From assembly GCA_030747075.1 (NCBI GenBank), contig JASLLL010000011.1, positions 18,054-82,053 on the forward strand: a DNA stretch of 64,000 nt, in the 5' to 3' direction. Position numbers and translations under genes: made by a program. This DNA comes from Gemmatimonadota bacterium (lineage in GTDB: Bacteria > ARS69). Shown here piece after piece: positions 27,819 to 36,351 of this stretch. Below the pieces are notes generated by a model. The model was not told where the DNA came from and did no database searches. It saw only the letters and a list, made by a program, of their open reading frames with translations. Position 1 is the first letter of the stretch. Every line of letters begins with the position of its first letter.

Positions 27819-29366
27819 ATGACCCGCGCGATTCTTCACGCTCTGGCGGTTGCCCTGCTTCTGGTCGCTCCCGCAGTCGCCACGGACATCCCCGACCCGA
27901 CCCCGGTGCCGCCGCCCGCCGTGGAAGTGCGCGAGGGTGCCCTGTCCGGCCCGATCGACCCGGATGTCTACATGGTGGGTCCGGGCGACCTCTTCACGGT
28001 CACCATCCGCGCCGGAGAGGTGGTCTCGCTGGCAGCCGCCGTGACCCCGGAAGGGAACCTTGTCCTGCCGGGCATCGCGGTCGTTCCGGTGGCGGGCCTT
28101 TCGCTCACGGGGGCGCGCGCCGCGGCGCTCTCCCGCATCGGGGAACAGTATCGCGAGGCGGCGGTGAGCATTGCGTTGACCGGGCTTCGCCGGATTGAAG
28201 TGCATGTTCTCGGCGCGGTGGCCAACCCCGGTCCGCGCATCGGCACCGCACTCGATCGCGCGGGCAGGTTGGTGAACGCGGCGGGCGGTGTACTCGACGG
28301 CGGCAGCCGGCGCAACATTCGCATTACCCGGCCCGGTGGCGAGGAACGCCGCGTGGACCTGGCGCGCTATGAGGCGCTGGGAGACCTGGATGTGAATCCC
28401 CCCATTCTCGACGGAGATGTCATCCTCGTTCCCTTCGCCAAGGGACAGGTGTCCATTCACGGGTCGGTCGAAGAGCCGAACGCGTATGAGTTTGTCCCGG
28501 GTGAAACCGTCGAGGGGCTTGTCGGTCTCGCGGGTGGCGTGTCCCGGGAAGTGCGGGCGGATTCGATTGAGGTCCGGAGCTTTCTGGACGGAACACGCAC
28601 GCGATCGGAACTTCTCCCGTGGGCGCAGGGGTTTGCGCGAACCCTGAGCGAGGGCGACCAGGTCTACATCCGGTTCCGGCCGGACTGGCACGAGACCCGC
28701 AATGTCGAACTGGAGGGCGAGTTTCTGTCGCCCGGGCTTTACGGAATCAACGAGGGCACCGACCTGCTCTCGGATGTTCTCCGTCGCTCCGGCGGCTTCA
28801 CGCCGGAAGCCTCTCTTCACGACGCCACGGTGGTGCGCATTGCCAGGAGCGACATCGTCGACGCGGAGTACGAACGCCTCAAGCAGGTTCCCATCGAGGA
28901 GATGACAGAACTGGAGTACGCGTACTTCAAGACGAAGTCACGCCAACGGCCGGGCCTTCTCGTGGTGGACATGGAACAACTGCTGGCGGGAGACAAGGGA
29001 GAGGACATTCTCCTTCGCGACGGAGACCGCGTCGCGATTCCCCGCAAGACGGAGACGATCGAGGTCGCCGGCCAGGTGGCTCGCCCTGGACGCGTGACAT
29101 GGGTGAAGAGCAAGCCGCTGGCGTGGTATGTGAACCGCGCGGGAGGGTATTCCTCCAGCGCGCGCCGGAGCCGGATCCGCGTGATTCGCGGAGCCACGGG
29201 AGAATGGGTCCCGTCCCGGAAGGCGGGGGAACTGCTGCCCGGCGATGTCATCTGGGTACCCGAGAAGCCGGAGCGGGACTGGTGGAAGACCGCGCAGGAA
29301 ACGGTCCGCTTTGCCGCGTCGGTGGCGACCGTGTATCTCGTCATCCATCAAGCCACCGGCAACTAG
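27819..29366 (+). CDS. Polysaccharide export protein, Wza-like with SLBB domains
   Basis: This 515-residue exported protein has a type I signal peptide (about 1-22, ending APAVAT) and no lipobox. The polysaccharide-export domain begins YMVGPGDLFTVTIRAGEVVS and continues to about residue 130. Several SLBB-like beta-grasp repeats follow, marked by VLGAVANPG, IHGSVEEPNAYEF, LEGEFLSPGLYGI and VAGQVARPGRVTW. A hydrophobic C-terminal segment could be an amphipathic or membrane helix. It would form the outer-membrane exit pore for the polymer built by the downstream glycosyltransferases. It is longer than E. coli Wza because of extra SLBB units. Confidence 0.88.
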   Translation: MTRAILHALAVALLLVAPAVATDIPDPTPVPPPAVEVREGALSGPIDPDVYMVGPGDLFTVTIRAGEVVSLAAAVTPEGNLVLPGIAVVPVAGLSLTGARAAALSRIGEQYREAAVSIALTGLRRIEVHVLGAVANPGPRIGTALDRAGRLVNAAGGVLDGGSRRNIRITRPGGEERRVDLARYEALGDLDVNPPILDGDVILVPFAKGQVSIHGSVEEPNAYEFVPGETVEGLVGLAGGVSREVRADSIEVRSFLDGTRTRSELLPWAQGFARTLSEGDQVYIRFRPDWHETRNVELEGEFLSPGLYGINEGTDLLSDVLRRSGGFTPEASLHDATVVRIARSDIVDAEYERLKQVPIEEMTELEYAYFKTKSRQRPGLLVVDMEQLLAGDKGEDILLRDGDRVAIPRKTETIEVAGQVARPGRVTWVKSKPLAWYVNRAGGYSSSARRSRIRVIRGATGEWVPSRKAGELLPGDVIWVPEKPERDWWKTAQETVRFAASVATVYLVIHQATGN

Positions 29367-29375
29367 GAGGGCGCA

Positions 29376-30590
29376 GTGGATCAGGAATCCCTCGGCTCGG
29401 TGCTCTTCGCGTGGCGGCGGTTTGTCTGTGCGGTGACGGCGGTTGCGGCGGTCGTGTCTGTGGTGGTGAGTCTTCTCCTGCCGCGATGGTATGAAGCGAC
29501 CGCAACCTGCATGCCGCCCGAGAAGGGCTCGCCCGGCGGGTCGCTGATGATGGGCCTGTTGGATCAGTTCGGCGGCGGGATGGCGTCGCGAAGCCTGCTG
29601 TCGAGAACCCCGGAGACAGACATCGCGCTGGGTGTGTTGAAGAGCCGCAGCGTGCGCGCGAAGGTTGTCGACCGCTTCGACCTGACAGAGGTCTACGGGT
29701 CCCGAACGCCGCAGCACGCCACGGAGAAACTCGGCAAGCACATCACGGTACGCACCACGGCAGAGGGGATGCTCGAGGTTCGCGTGGAGGACAGGGACGG
29801 GCAACGCGCCGCGGACATGGCGAACCTGTTCTTGGAACTGCTCGATCAGCACAATCGCCGGGCCAGCGTGGAAGACGCCCGCCGAACGCGGGAGTTTGTG
29901 GAGGGCTGTCTCGCGGAGAGCCGGACGCGACTGGAGGCCGCTTCCTCCGACCTTCGCGCGTTTCAGGAAGAGCACGGCGCGATCGCGCTGGCGGAACAGA
30001 CACGGGTCACCGTCGAGGCCATCGCGGAACTTCAGGCGCAGCAGGCCCAACTGGAGATCACCCGGGGAGTCTTGTCCGACCATGCGCTTCCCGGGGAGAT
30101 GCGCGTGGAAGAAGTGGACGCACGCCTCCGCGAGGTCGCCCGGCAGAGGAACGCCCTGGAGGGCACGGGCGCGCAAGATCACGGCGCGTCCGGCGCACTG
30201 CTTCCGTTGTCCGGCATCCCGGCCATTGGGGCGCGGTTTGCGGACCTGACCCGGGAGGCGATGGTTCGCGAGAAGGTCTACGCCTTTCTCACGACACAAC
30301 TGGAGGAAGCGCGCATTCAGGAGGCGCGGGACCTCCGAACCGTGGACATTCTCGACGAAGCCATTCCTCCCGTCAAAAGGGCCAGACCCCGACGGAGCCT
30401 GATCGTGGTACTGACCTGCGTGCTGGCCCTGCTGGGCACCATGGGGGTGGCGCTGGTCACGGAAACGGCCCGAACCCAACTGGCCGGAGGCCCCATGGAG
30501 GACCTTCTTCCCGTCAAGGCGCTTCTGTCATTCCGGTCGTGGGCGGTCGGGGGTGCGGGCGACCCGCCCTCGGGGTCGCCGCAATCGTGA
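29376..30590 (+). CDS. Chain-length determinant (Wzz-like) protein
   Basis: This is a 404-residue inner-membrane co-polymerase-like protein. The GTG at 29376 has AGGAGGG upstream, 9 nt after the preceding gene. Membrane helices lie near residues 17-37 and 347-370, the Wzz topology, with a long charged coiled-coil region between them (about 160-330). The segment IPPVKRARPRRSLIVVL before the last helix is typical of the family. There is no C-terminal tyrosine-kinase domain, so this is not a full Wzc. Its stop overlaps the sulfotransferase GTG. Confidence 0.87.
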   Translation: MDQESLGSVLFAWRRFVCAVTAVAAVVSVVVSLLLPRWYEATATCMPPEKGSPGGSLMMGLLDQFGGGMASRSLLSRTPETDIALGVLKSRSVRAKVVDRFDLTEVYGSRTPQHATEKLGKHITVRTTAEGMLEVRVEDRDGQRAADMANLFLELLDQHNRRASVEDARRTREFVEGCLAESRTRLEAASSDLRAFQEEHGAIALAEQTRVTVEAIAELQAQQAQLEITRGVLSDHALPGEMRVEEVDARLREVARQRNALEGTGAQDHGASGALLPLSGIPAIGARFADLTREAMVREKVYAFLTTQLEEARIQEARDLRTVDILDEAIPPVKRARPRRSLIVVLTCVLALLGTMGVALVTETARTQLAGGPMEDLLPVKALLSFRSWAVGGAGDPPSGSPQS

Positions 30591-31480
30591 TCGACGAGGA
30601 CGGCTGGCCGAACCTCTTTATTGTCGGAGCGGCGCGTTCGGGAACGACCTCTTTGCACAGGCACCTGGCCGGGCACCCGGAAGTTCACATGTCGGAACCG
30701 AAGGAACCGCACTTCTTCTCCGATGCCGGAACAGACCCGCGCGGACTGGTGCTCCGGGTGACGGACCCTGTCGCGTACCGCCGCCTCTTCGCGGGGGCGA
30801 ACGGCAAGACCATTGTCGGAGAGTCCAGCACTTCCTATGCGTGGGATCCCAACGCCCCGCGCCGGATTCACCGGAAATCCCCCGACGCGAAGATCATCCT
30901 CATCGCGAGAAACCCGATTGAGCGGGCGTTCTCACACTACCTGATGGGGGTTCGGGAAGGCCTGGAGAGCGGTAGTTTTTCAGAAGCCCTCGCGCGGGAT
31001 GAACGCCGCACGGAAAAGGGGTGGGGCGTCTCCCGGCTCTATGTGGAACTGGGGATGTACTGCGATGCCGTGATTCGTTTTCGCGAGACATTCGGAGAGG
31101 ATCGCGTTCGGGTCCTCGTGTTCGAGGAGATGACGCGGGATACGGAACAGACCCTGCGCGAAGTCTGTGAGTTCCTCGGGATTGACCCCGGCGGGGTGAG
31201 CGCGGAAGGGTTGGACACGGCACACAATGCTTATGGCGCACCCAGGAACCGGGCGTTCGCCCGCCTGCTGGGGAGTTCGCGATGGGTGGGGCTTCGACGG
31301 AGGTTGCCGTCCCGCGTGAGGAAGTTCTTTCGGTATCGGCTGCTCTTGCGCACGGGAGGCAAGCCGTCTCCGGACCCGGCCGCCCGGAAACTGCTCCGCG
31401 ACAAGTACCTTCCGGAGGTTCGACGATTAGAGGAGGTCCTTGGACGCTCCATGCCCTGGCCCGACTTTTCCGGAGGCTGA
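30587..31480 (+). CDS. PAPS-dependent sulfotransferase
   Basis: This 297-residue enzyme starts at the GTG at 30587, overlapping the previous stop (GTGA). The 5'-phosphosulfate loop GAARSGTTSLHRHL is at about residues 14-27, and the 3'-phosphate motif IARNPIERAFSHY is near 105. KEPHFFSDA and GESSTSYAW match the carbohydrate sulfotransferase family. Its place inside a polysaccharide operon suggests that it sulfates the exported polymer or a precursor. PAPS synthesis genes are not in the window. Confidence 0.88.
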   Translation: MIDEDGWPNLFIVGAARSGTTSLHRHLAGHPEVHMSEPKEPHFFSDAGTDPRGLVLRVTDPVAYRRLFAGANGKTIVGESSTSYAWDPNAPRRIHRKSPDAKIILIARNPIERAFSHYLMGVREGLESGSFSEALARDERRTEKGWGVSRLYVELGMYCDAVIRFRETFGEDRVRVLVFEEMTRDTEQTLREVCEFLGIDPGGVSAEGLDTAHNAYGAPRNRAFARLLGSSRWVGLRRRLPSRVRKFFRYRLLLRTGGKPSPDPAARKLLRDKYLPEVRRLEEVLGRSMPWPDFSGG

Positions 31481-31486
31481 TTCGAA

Positions 31487-32884
31487 ATGACCGGCGAACG
31501 AATGTTGTCGGGGGCCGCCGGGCGAGGCGTGATCGCCGCAACGCTGATGGCGGCGCTGGCCACCAGCGTCGCTTTCTTTCCGGCCAAGACGGCGTTTCTG
31601 GTTCTCACGCTTGCGATGTCCGGCGCACTGATCTGGAAAGTCGGCCTTCGCCGGGGCGCGTGGCTGCTTGCGTTGATCACGATTCCGCTCAGGCAACCGC
31701 TGGGTTCGGATGTGCTGGGGACGATCACCCTCTACTACGGCGATGTTCTGCTCTTCACGCTTCTCGGGGCGACTCTCTGGCGGGAAGGCCTGTCCGGCTT
31801 CCTGCGAAGCACGACACTTCGCATCGGCCTTGCGATTCTCGCGATCAGCACGGCGGGGCTCTACGGAGCGCCGCAACCCATTCACGGACTGGAGACGGTC
31901 CACCGCATGGCGGCGCAACTTGCGGTCTTCGTGATTGCGAAGAGCGAGATTCGTACGGCAGGGGACGCCAGGCAATCGCTGCTGGCGTTTCTCGGCGGGC
32001 TGTCCGTCGCCATGACCTACGGGCTCTATCAGGCCTCGCTGCCGGTGACGCCGGGGGCGTATGTGGGGTGGGCGACCGCGCACGCCGCCTACGATGCCGG
32101 GACCGGCGACATGAAGCTCCGCATCTTCTCCACCTACGATCACGCGCTTCACTTTTCGCATGCGCTGTCCGTGGGGTTCGGGCTGGCGCTCGGGCTTCTG
32201 TCCGGTCGACAGGGAGTCTGGGGGCGCGTGTTCCTGGGCGCGGTTGTGGTGGCCGCGGCCACATGCAACCAGCACACCTACTCCGTGGGCGGCGCCGTGG
32301 CCGTCGGGTCGACGGTGGCGGTCTGGAGCGTGCTGGGTTCGCGCCGCCGCCTTCTGGTGATCCTGCCCGCACTGGTGCTCGTCTGGACGGTGTCCGCGCC
32401 GGACGCTCTCTACCGGCGACTCGACCAGGTGTTCAGCGGGAAGTCCACTTCCGCCATGGCCCGGATCATCACCTACCACCAGGTGGCGGAGGTGGTTCGG
32501 GACCACCCGGTTCGCGGAGTGGGATGGGGGGGGATTTCGCGAAGTCTGGATCAGGATTACCGCACCTCCCACGCTCGAAGTGTCGCGCTGACCGCGGAGA
32601 ACCTCTTTCTTCAGCGCGCGCTGGCCATGGGCGTGCCCGGGCTTGCGCTGATGGTGGCACTCTTTGTGCTCTTCGCGAGGAATGTGGCGAAGGGTCGGCC
32701 ACCGCCGGGGAGGTCGCGCCCGGAAGAATGGCCGAGAGCCGCGCTGATACTGGGCGGCACGGCGTTTCTTGTGCAGGGGATGGTCATTCCCGTGGGTGAC
32801 GAGAGCAGCAACTACCTCCTGTGGTTTCTTCTCGCGATGGCGGAGCGAATGCACGAAGCCACGACAACCTCCGGGGGTGCGTGA
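31487..32884 (+). CDS. O-antigen polymerase/ligase-like membrane protein
   Basis: This is a 465-residue polytopic protein with about 11-12 hydrophobic segments, beginning 6 nt after the sulfotransferase. The large loop with ARIITYHQVAEVVRDHPVRG is the Wzy_C-type segment of O-antigen ligases and polymerases. It would polymerise or transfer the repeat units made by the neighbouring glycosyltransferases. Wzy and WaaL cannot be told apart from sequence alone. The stop overlaps the next GTG. Confidence 0.82.
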   Translation: MTGERMLSGAAGRGVIAATLMAALATSVAFFPAKTAFLVLTLAMSGALIWKVGLRRGAWLLALITIPLRQPLGSDVLGTITLYYGDVLLFTLLGATLWREGLSGFLRSTTLRIGLAILAISTAGLYGAPQPIHGLETVHRMAAQLAVFVIAKSEIRTAGDARQSLLAFLGGLSVAMTYGLYQASLPVTPGAYVGWATAHAAYDAGTGDMKLRIFSTYDHALHFSHALSVGFGLALGLLSGRQGVWGRVFLGAVVVAAATCNQHTYSVGGAVAVGSTVAVWSVLGSRRRLLVILPALVLVWTVSAPDALYRRLDQVFSGKSTSAMARIITYHQVAEVVRDHPVRGVGWGGISRSLDQDYRTSHARSVALTAENLFLQRALAMGVPGLALMVALFVLFARNVAKGRPPPGRSRPEEWPRAALILGGTAFLVQGMVIPVGDESSNYLLWFLLAMAERMHEATTTSGGA

Positions 32885-33864
32885 CGGTCTCGCTGATTCT
32901 GGTGAACTACAACGGCGGATCGGAACTCGCCGGGCACCTGGAGCGCCTCGCGAGAGGTCCGTGCGCGGAGGAGTCCGAGATTCTCGTGGTCGACAACGGG
33001 TCGGACGACGGCAGCGGACAGCTTGCCGCCCAGCGTCGGATTCCGGGTGTGCGTGTGCTCATCGAGCGAGAGAATCGCGGGTACGCGGCCGGAGTGAACC
33101 GGGGTCTCCGCGAAGCCACGGGCGATGTCTTTGTCATCCTGAACCCGGATGTGGTTCCCGGGGAGGGGGCGGTTGCCCGGCTGGCTTCGGCAGCCCGCAG
33201 CCACCCGGAGTACTTCCTCTTGGGCGGCACCATTGTGGACAGAAGCGGCGCGGTGAATCGCTGCAGCGCGCGTCGCCGCCCGGAGGTTCGGGACATTCTG
33301 CGGGAGGGGTTCTTTCTCCCGCGCAGGAGGAGCGCGGAAGTCCGCCGCGTGATCGCCGGGGAGAGCGGCGTGATCTCGACGGACCTGGTCTCGGGGGCGG
33401 CCATGGCCGTTCTTCGCACGAACCTCGTCGCGCTCGGTCCCATGGACGAGGACTACTTTCTCTACCAGGAAGATGTGGAGTGGTGCGACCGTGCGCGGGC
33501 GACGGGGGGGCGCGTGGGGGTGGTGCCGGATGCGCGGTTCGCTCACGAAGGGGGGGCGTCCACCCGCCAGAATGAGGCGGCACCCTTTGCCGCCCGGGTG
33601 CTGTCCGACTACCAGTACTTCATCGAATCTCGCGGAGTGCCGGAGAGTCGGTTGCGCTTTCGGTGGCTGTGGCGACTGGGCTTTCGCGCGCACCTCTACC
33701 GCGCCGACGCGAAGTTCGGCATTCTGGGCGGCCGCGGGAACTCTCCGGAGCGCGCCCGGATCTACCGGGACCTTCGCGACGCACTGCGGGGCTTTCGCTG
33801 GTCGACAGTGGAGGGCGCGCAGAACGCCCATCCGGATCGCCTTCGAAGCGGGGTCACGGAATGA
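32881..33864 (+). CDS. Family 2 glycosyltransferase
   Basis: This is a 327-residue cytoplasmic GT-A enzyme starting at the GTG at 32881 (GTGA overlap). The core is VSLILVNYNGGSELAG, VDNGSDDGSG and VILNPDVVPG, giving the D-x-D-like NPDV motif, and it continues to MDEDYFLYQEDVEWCDRARA, the typical acceptor/base ED region of rhamnosyl-type GT2 enzymes. The sugar specificity cannot be read from the sequence. Confidence 0.92.
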   Translation: MTVSLILVNYNGGSELAGHLERLARGPCAEESEILVVDNGSDDGSGQLAAQRRIPGVRVLIERENRGYAAGVNRGLREATGDVFVILNPDVVPGEGAVARLASAARSHPEYFLLGGTIVDRSGAVNRCSARRRPEVRDILREGFFLPRRRSAEVRRVIAGESGVISTDLVSGAAMAVLRTNLVALGPMDEDYFLYQEDVEWCDRARATGGRVGVVPDARFAHEGGASTRQNEAAPFAARVLSDYQYFIESRGVPESRLRFRWLWRLGFRAHLYRADAKFGILGGRGNSPERARIYRDLRDALRGFRWSTVEGAQNAHPDRLRSGVTE

Positions 33865-34964
33865 TCCGTCGAATCGCACTTCTCGGGTCGGCGGGCTCGG
33901 TCCATGTCGTTCGCTGGGCGAACGCGCTGGCCTCGCGCGGGCGGGAGATCCACCTGATCAGCATGCATCCGCCTTCTCCGTCCCTGCGCCCGGAAGTCCA
34001 CATACATCCCCTTCCCGTGCCTGCGCCCGCCGGATATGTGCTGAACGCGCGAAGCGTCCGCGCGGCCCTCCGGACGATCAGGCCGGAAGTCCTGAACACG
34101 CACTTCGCCAGCGGATACGGAACACTGGGGAGGTTGTCGCGCTTTCACCCGCACGCCCTGTCTGTGTGGGGCAGCGACATCGAGTACTTCCCGAACCGGT
34201 CCCGGATTCACCGCCGGATCCTGTGCGCCAACCTGGCCTCGGCCGACCGGATCTTCGCGACCAGCCAGGCACTCTTGCGCGGCGTTCGCGATCTTGCCCC
34301 CGGGGTTCCCGCAACGCAGACCCCCTTCGGCGTGGATGTGGGTCGTTTCTCGCCACGCACCAAAGCGGAGCCGGGCGGGAGCGTCACGGTGGGGACGGTG
34401 CGATCGCTCAAGCCGGTCTACGGGATTGACCTGCTGCTCCGGGGATTTGCGCGGGCCGTGGAGACTCTTCGCCGGACACGAGATCCGGCCGGAGACCGCA
34501 TGCGGCTTCGGGTCGTGGGGGGCGGACCGGAAGCGGCGGCGCTTCAATCGCTGGCGCGGGAACTGGGCATCTCTGACCGAACGGAGTTTCGGGGGCGCAT
34601 CTCCCACGATCGGATTCCGGAGGAACTGCACGGCTTCGATGTGTTCGTGGCGCCGAGCCGTCGCGAAGGCCTGGGCGTTGCGGTTCTGGAGGCCGCGGCG
34701 TGCGGGGTTCCCGTGGTCGCCTCGCGGGTGGGGGGGCTTCCGGAAACGGTCGATGACGGCCGGTCCGGCATCCTCCTTGAACCGGAAGATGTGGACGCGC
34801 TCGCCACCGCCCTCATTCAGCTCTGCACGGACGCGGGCCTGCGTGCCCGCATGGGTCGCCATGGGCGCGAATGGGTGCTCGACCGGTTTGCCTGGGAAGA
34901 CTGCATCTCCACCATGGAAGACGCGCTGGAACTCGTCGGGCGTTCACACGGAGAGGGCGAGTGA
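33861..34964 (+). CDS. Family 4 glycosyltransferase
   Basis: This 367-residue GT-B enzyme has its ATG overlapping the preceding stop (ATGA). The N-terminal Rossmann half begins RRIALLGSAGSVHVVRWANA. The C-terminal half has the nucleotide-sugar site with GRISHDRIPEELHGFDVFVA and SRREGLGVAVLEAAACGVPV (the E-x7-E motif). The N-terminal pattern resembles SAM-independent capsule/O-antigen GT4 enzymes. It belongs to the polysaccharide operon. Confidence 0.92.
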   Translation: MIRRIALLGSAGSVHVVRWANALASRGREIHLISMHPPSPSLRPEVHIHPLPVPAPAGYVLNARSVRAALRTIRPEVLNTHFASGYGTLGRLSRFHPHALSVWGSDIEYFPNRSRIHRRILCANLASADRIFATSQALLRGVRDLAPGVPATQTPFGVDVGRFSPRTKAEPGGSVTVGTVRSLKPVYGIDLLLRGFARAVETLRRTRDPAGDRMRLRVVGGGPEAAALQSLARELGISDRTEFRGRISHDRIPEELHGFDVFVAPSRREGLGVAVLEAAACGVPVVASRVGGLPETVDDGRSGILLEPEDVDALATALIQLCTDAGLRARMGRHGREWVLDRFAWEDCISTMEDALELVGRSHGEGE

Positions 34965-36196
34965 GGATTCTCTACATCTCCCAGTACTTCCCGCCCGAAG
35001 TGGGCGCGACCCAGTCCCGGGCACACGCCATGGCGCGCGGGTTGGTACAGGCCGGACACAGGGTCACCATGTTGACCGAGTTTCCCAACCACCCGACCGG
35101 AGTCATTCCGCCCGGGTATCGCGGCAAGCTCTTCGAGAGGGACACGCTGGACGGAATCGACATCCTGCGCGTGCGGGTTCTCGCGTCGCCCCGCCCGGGT
35201 TTTGTCCGCAGGATGTTGTTCTACCTGAGCTTCATGGTGATGGCGGCCTTTGCGGGTGTGGCCGTGGCGCGCGGCCGGTTCGATGTCGTCTATGTCACCT
35301 CCCCGCCACTCTTCGCGGGGGCGTCCGCGCTGGTCGTTCGCGCCCTACGCCGCATCCCGATGGTGATGGAGGTGCGCGACCTGTGGCCCGAGTCGGCGGT
35401 GCAGTTGGGAGAACTGCGCGAAGGGTTCGCGTGCCGGATGGCGGAGCGACTCGAAGCGGCGTGCTATCGACACTCCCGGCGGGTGGTGGCGGTCACGGAG
35501 GGAATCCGGACGGCTCTGCAGGAAAAGGGCGTGCCGGACGCGCGGATCATCAGCATCCCGAATGGCGCGGACACGGACCTCTTCCGTCCGCACTCCCGGG
35601 CGAAGCGCCGCGAGGAGTGTCCGCTCGATCTGGAACCGGACGACTTTGCGGTTGTCTACACCGGGTTGCACGGCCTGGCCCACGGGCTGGAGACGATCCA
35701 GGACGCGGCGGAGATCCTGCGGGAGGAACGCACGATCCGCTTTGTGTTCGTGGGAAGCGGCCCCCGAAAGGCCGCGCTGGTGGAGAGGGCGCGGGGGCGC
35801 GGGTTGGATCAGGTCTCGTTTTTCGACGAAGTGCCGGAAGCCGACCTTCCGCACATTCTTGCGCGTGCGGATGTGGGGATCGACACGCGAAGAAAGCTTG
35901 GAATCACAACCGGAACCCTCCCGGCGAAGATGTTCAACTACATGGCGTGCGAGTGCCCGGTGCTTCTGGCCATCGAGGGCGAAGCGGCGGAGATGCTTGC
36001 CGGAGCCCGTGCGGGAGTCGCGGTGCCCCCCGAAGATCCGGAGGCGCTGGCCGGAGCGATCCTTCGACTTCGCTCGGATGCCGAGCGAAGGGTCCGTCTG
36101 GGGAAGAACGGCCGGGAGTTCGTGTTGAAGCACCACTCCCGTTCGGCCCTCGCCCGGAAACTGGAGTCGGTGTTGCGAGAGGAAACGGGTTTCTGA
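34961..36196 (+). CDS. Family 4 glycosyltransferase, WbuB-like
   Basis: This 411-residue GT-B enzyme starts at the GTG at 34961 (GTGA overlap). The N-terminal ILYISQYFPPEVGATQSRAH and EFPNHPTGVIPPGYRGK closely fit the WbuB-like subgroup, which transfers N-acetylated amino sugars in O-antigen and capsule synthesis. A hydrophobic segment near 90-110 is common in this subgroup. The C-terminal PAKMFNYMACECPVLLAIEG carries the conserved E-x7-E region in modified form. It is the last gene of the polysaccharide operon. Confidence 0.9.
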   Translation: MRILYISQYFPPEVGATQSRAHAMARGLVQAGHRVTMLTEFPNHPTGVIPPGYRGKLFERDTLDGIDILRVRVLASPRPGFVRRMLFYLSFMVMAAFAGVAVARGRFDVVYVTSPPLFAGASALVVRALRRIPMVMEVRDLWPESAVQLGELREGFACRMAERLEAACYRHSRRVVAVTEGIRTALQEKGVPDARIISIPNGADTDLFRPHSRAKRREECPLDLEPDDFAVVYTGLHGLAHGLETIQDAAEILREERTIRFVFVGSGPRKAALVERARGRGLDQVSFFDEVPEADLPHILARADVGIDTRRKLGITTGTLPAKMFNYMACECPVLLAIEGEAAEMLAGARAGVAVPPEDPEALAGAILRLRSDAERRVRLGKNGREFVLKHHSRSALARKLESVLREETGF

Positions 36197-36351
36197 TTGC
36201 GGTCCCGAACAGGCGGCCTCCTCCCTTGCCATGGTAGCGAAGACGCGTAGATTCGGTCGGGCGGGGTTTCGGGAGCAGCGCTCCGGGGTCCGGGACACCC
36301 GGTCGCCACGGAGTCCCGGACCGCGCCCGGTTCTTCCCGGGGAGGGGCAGG

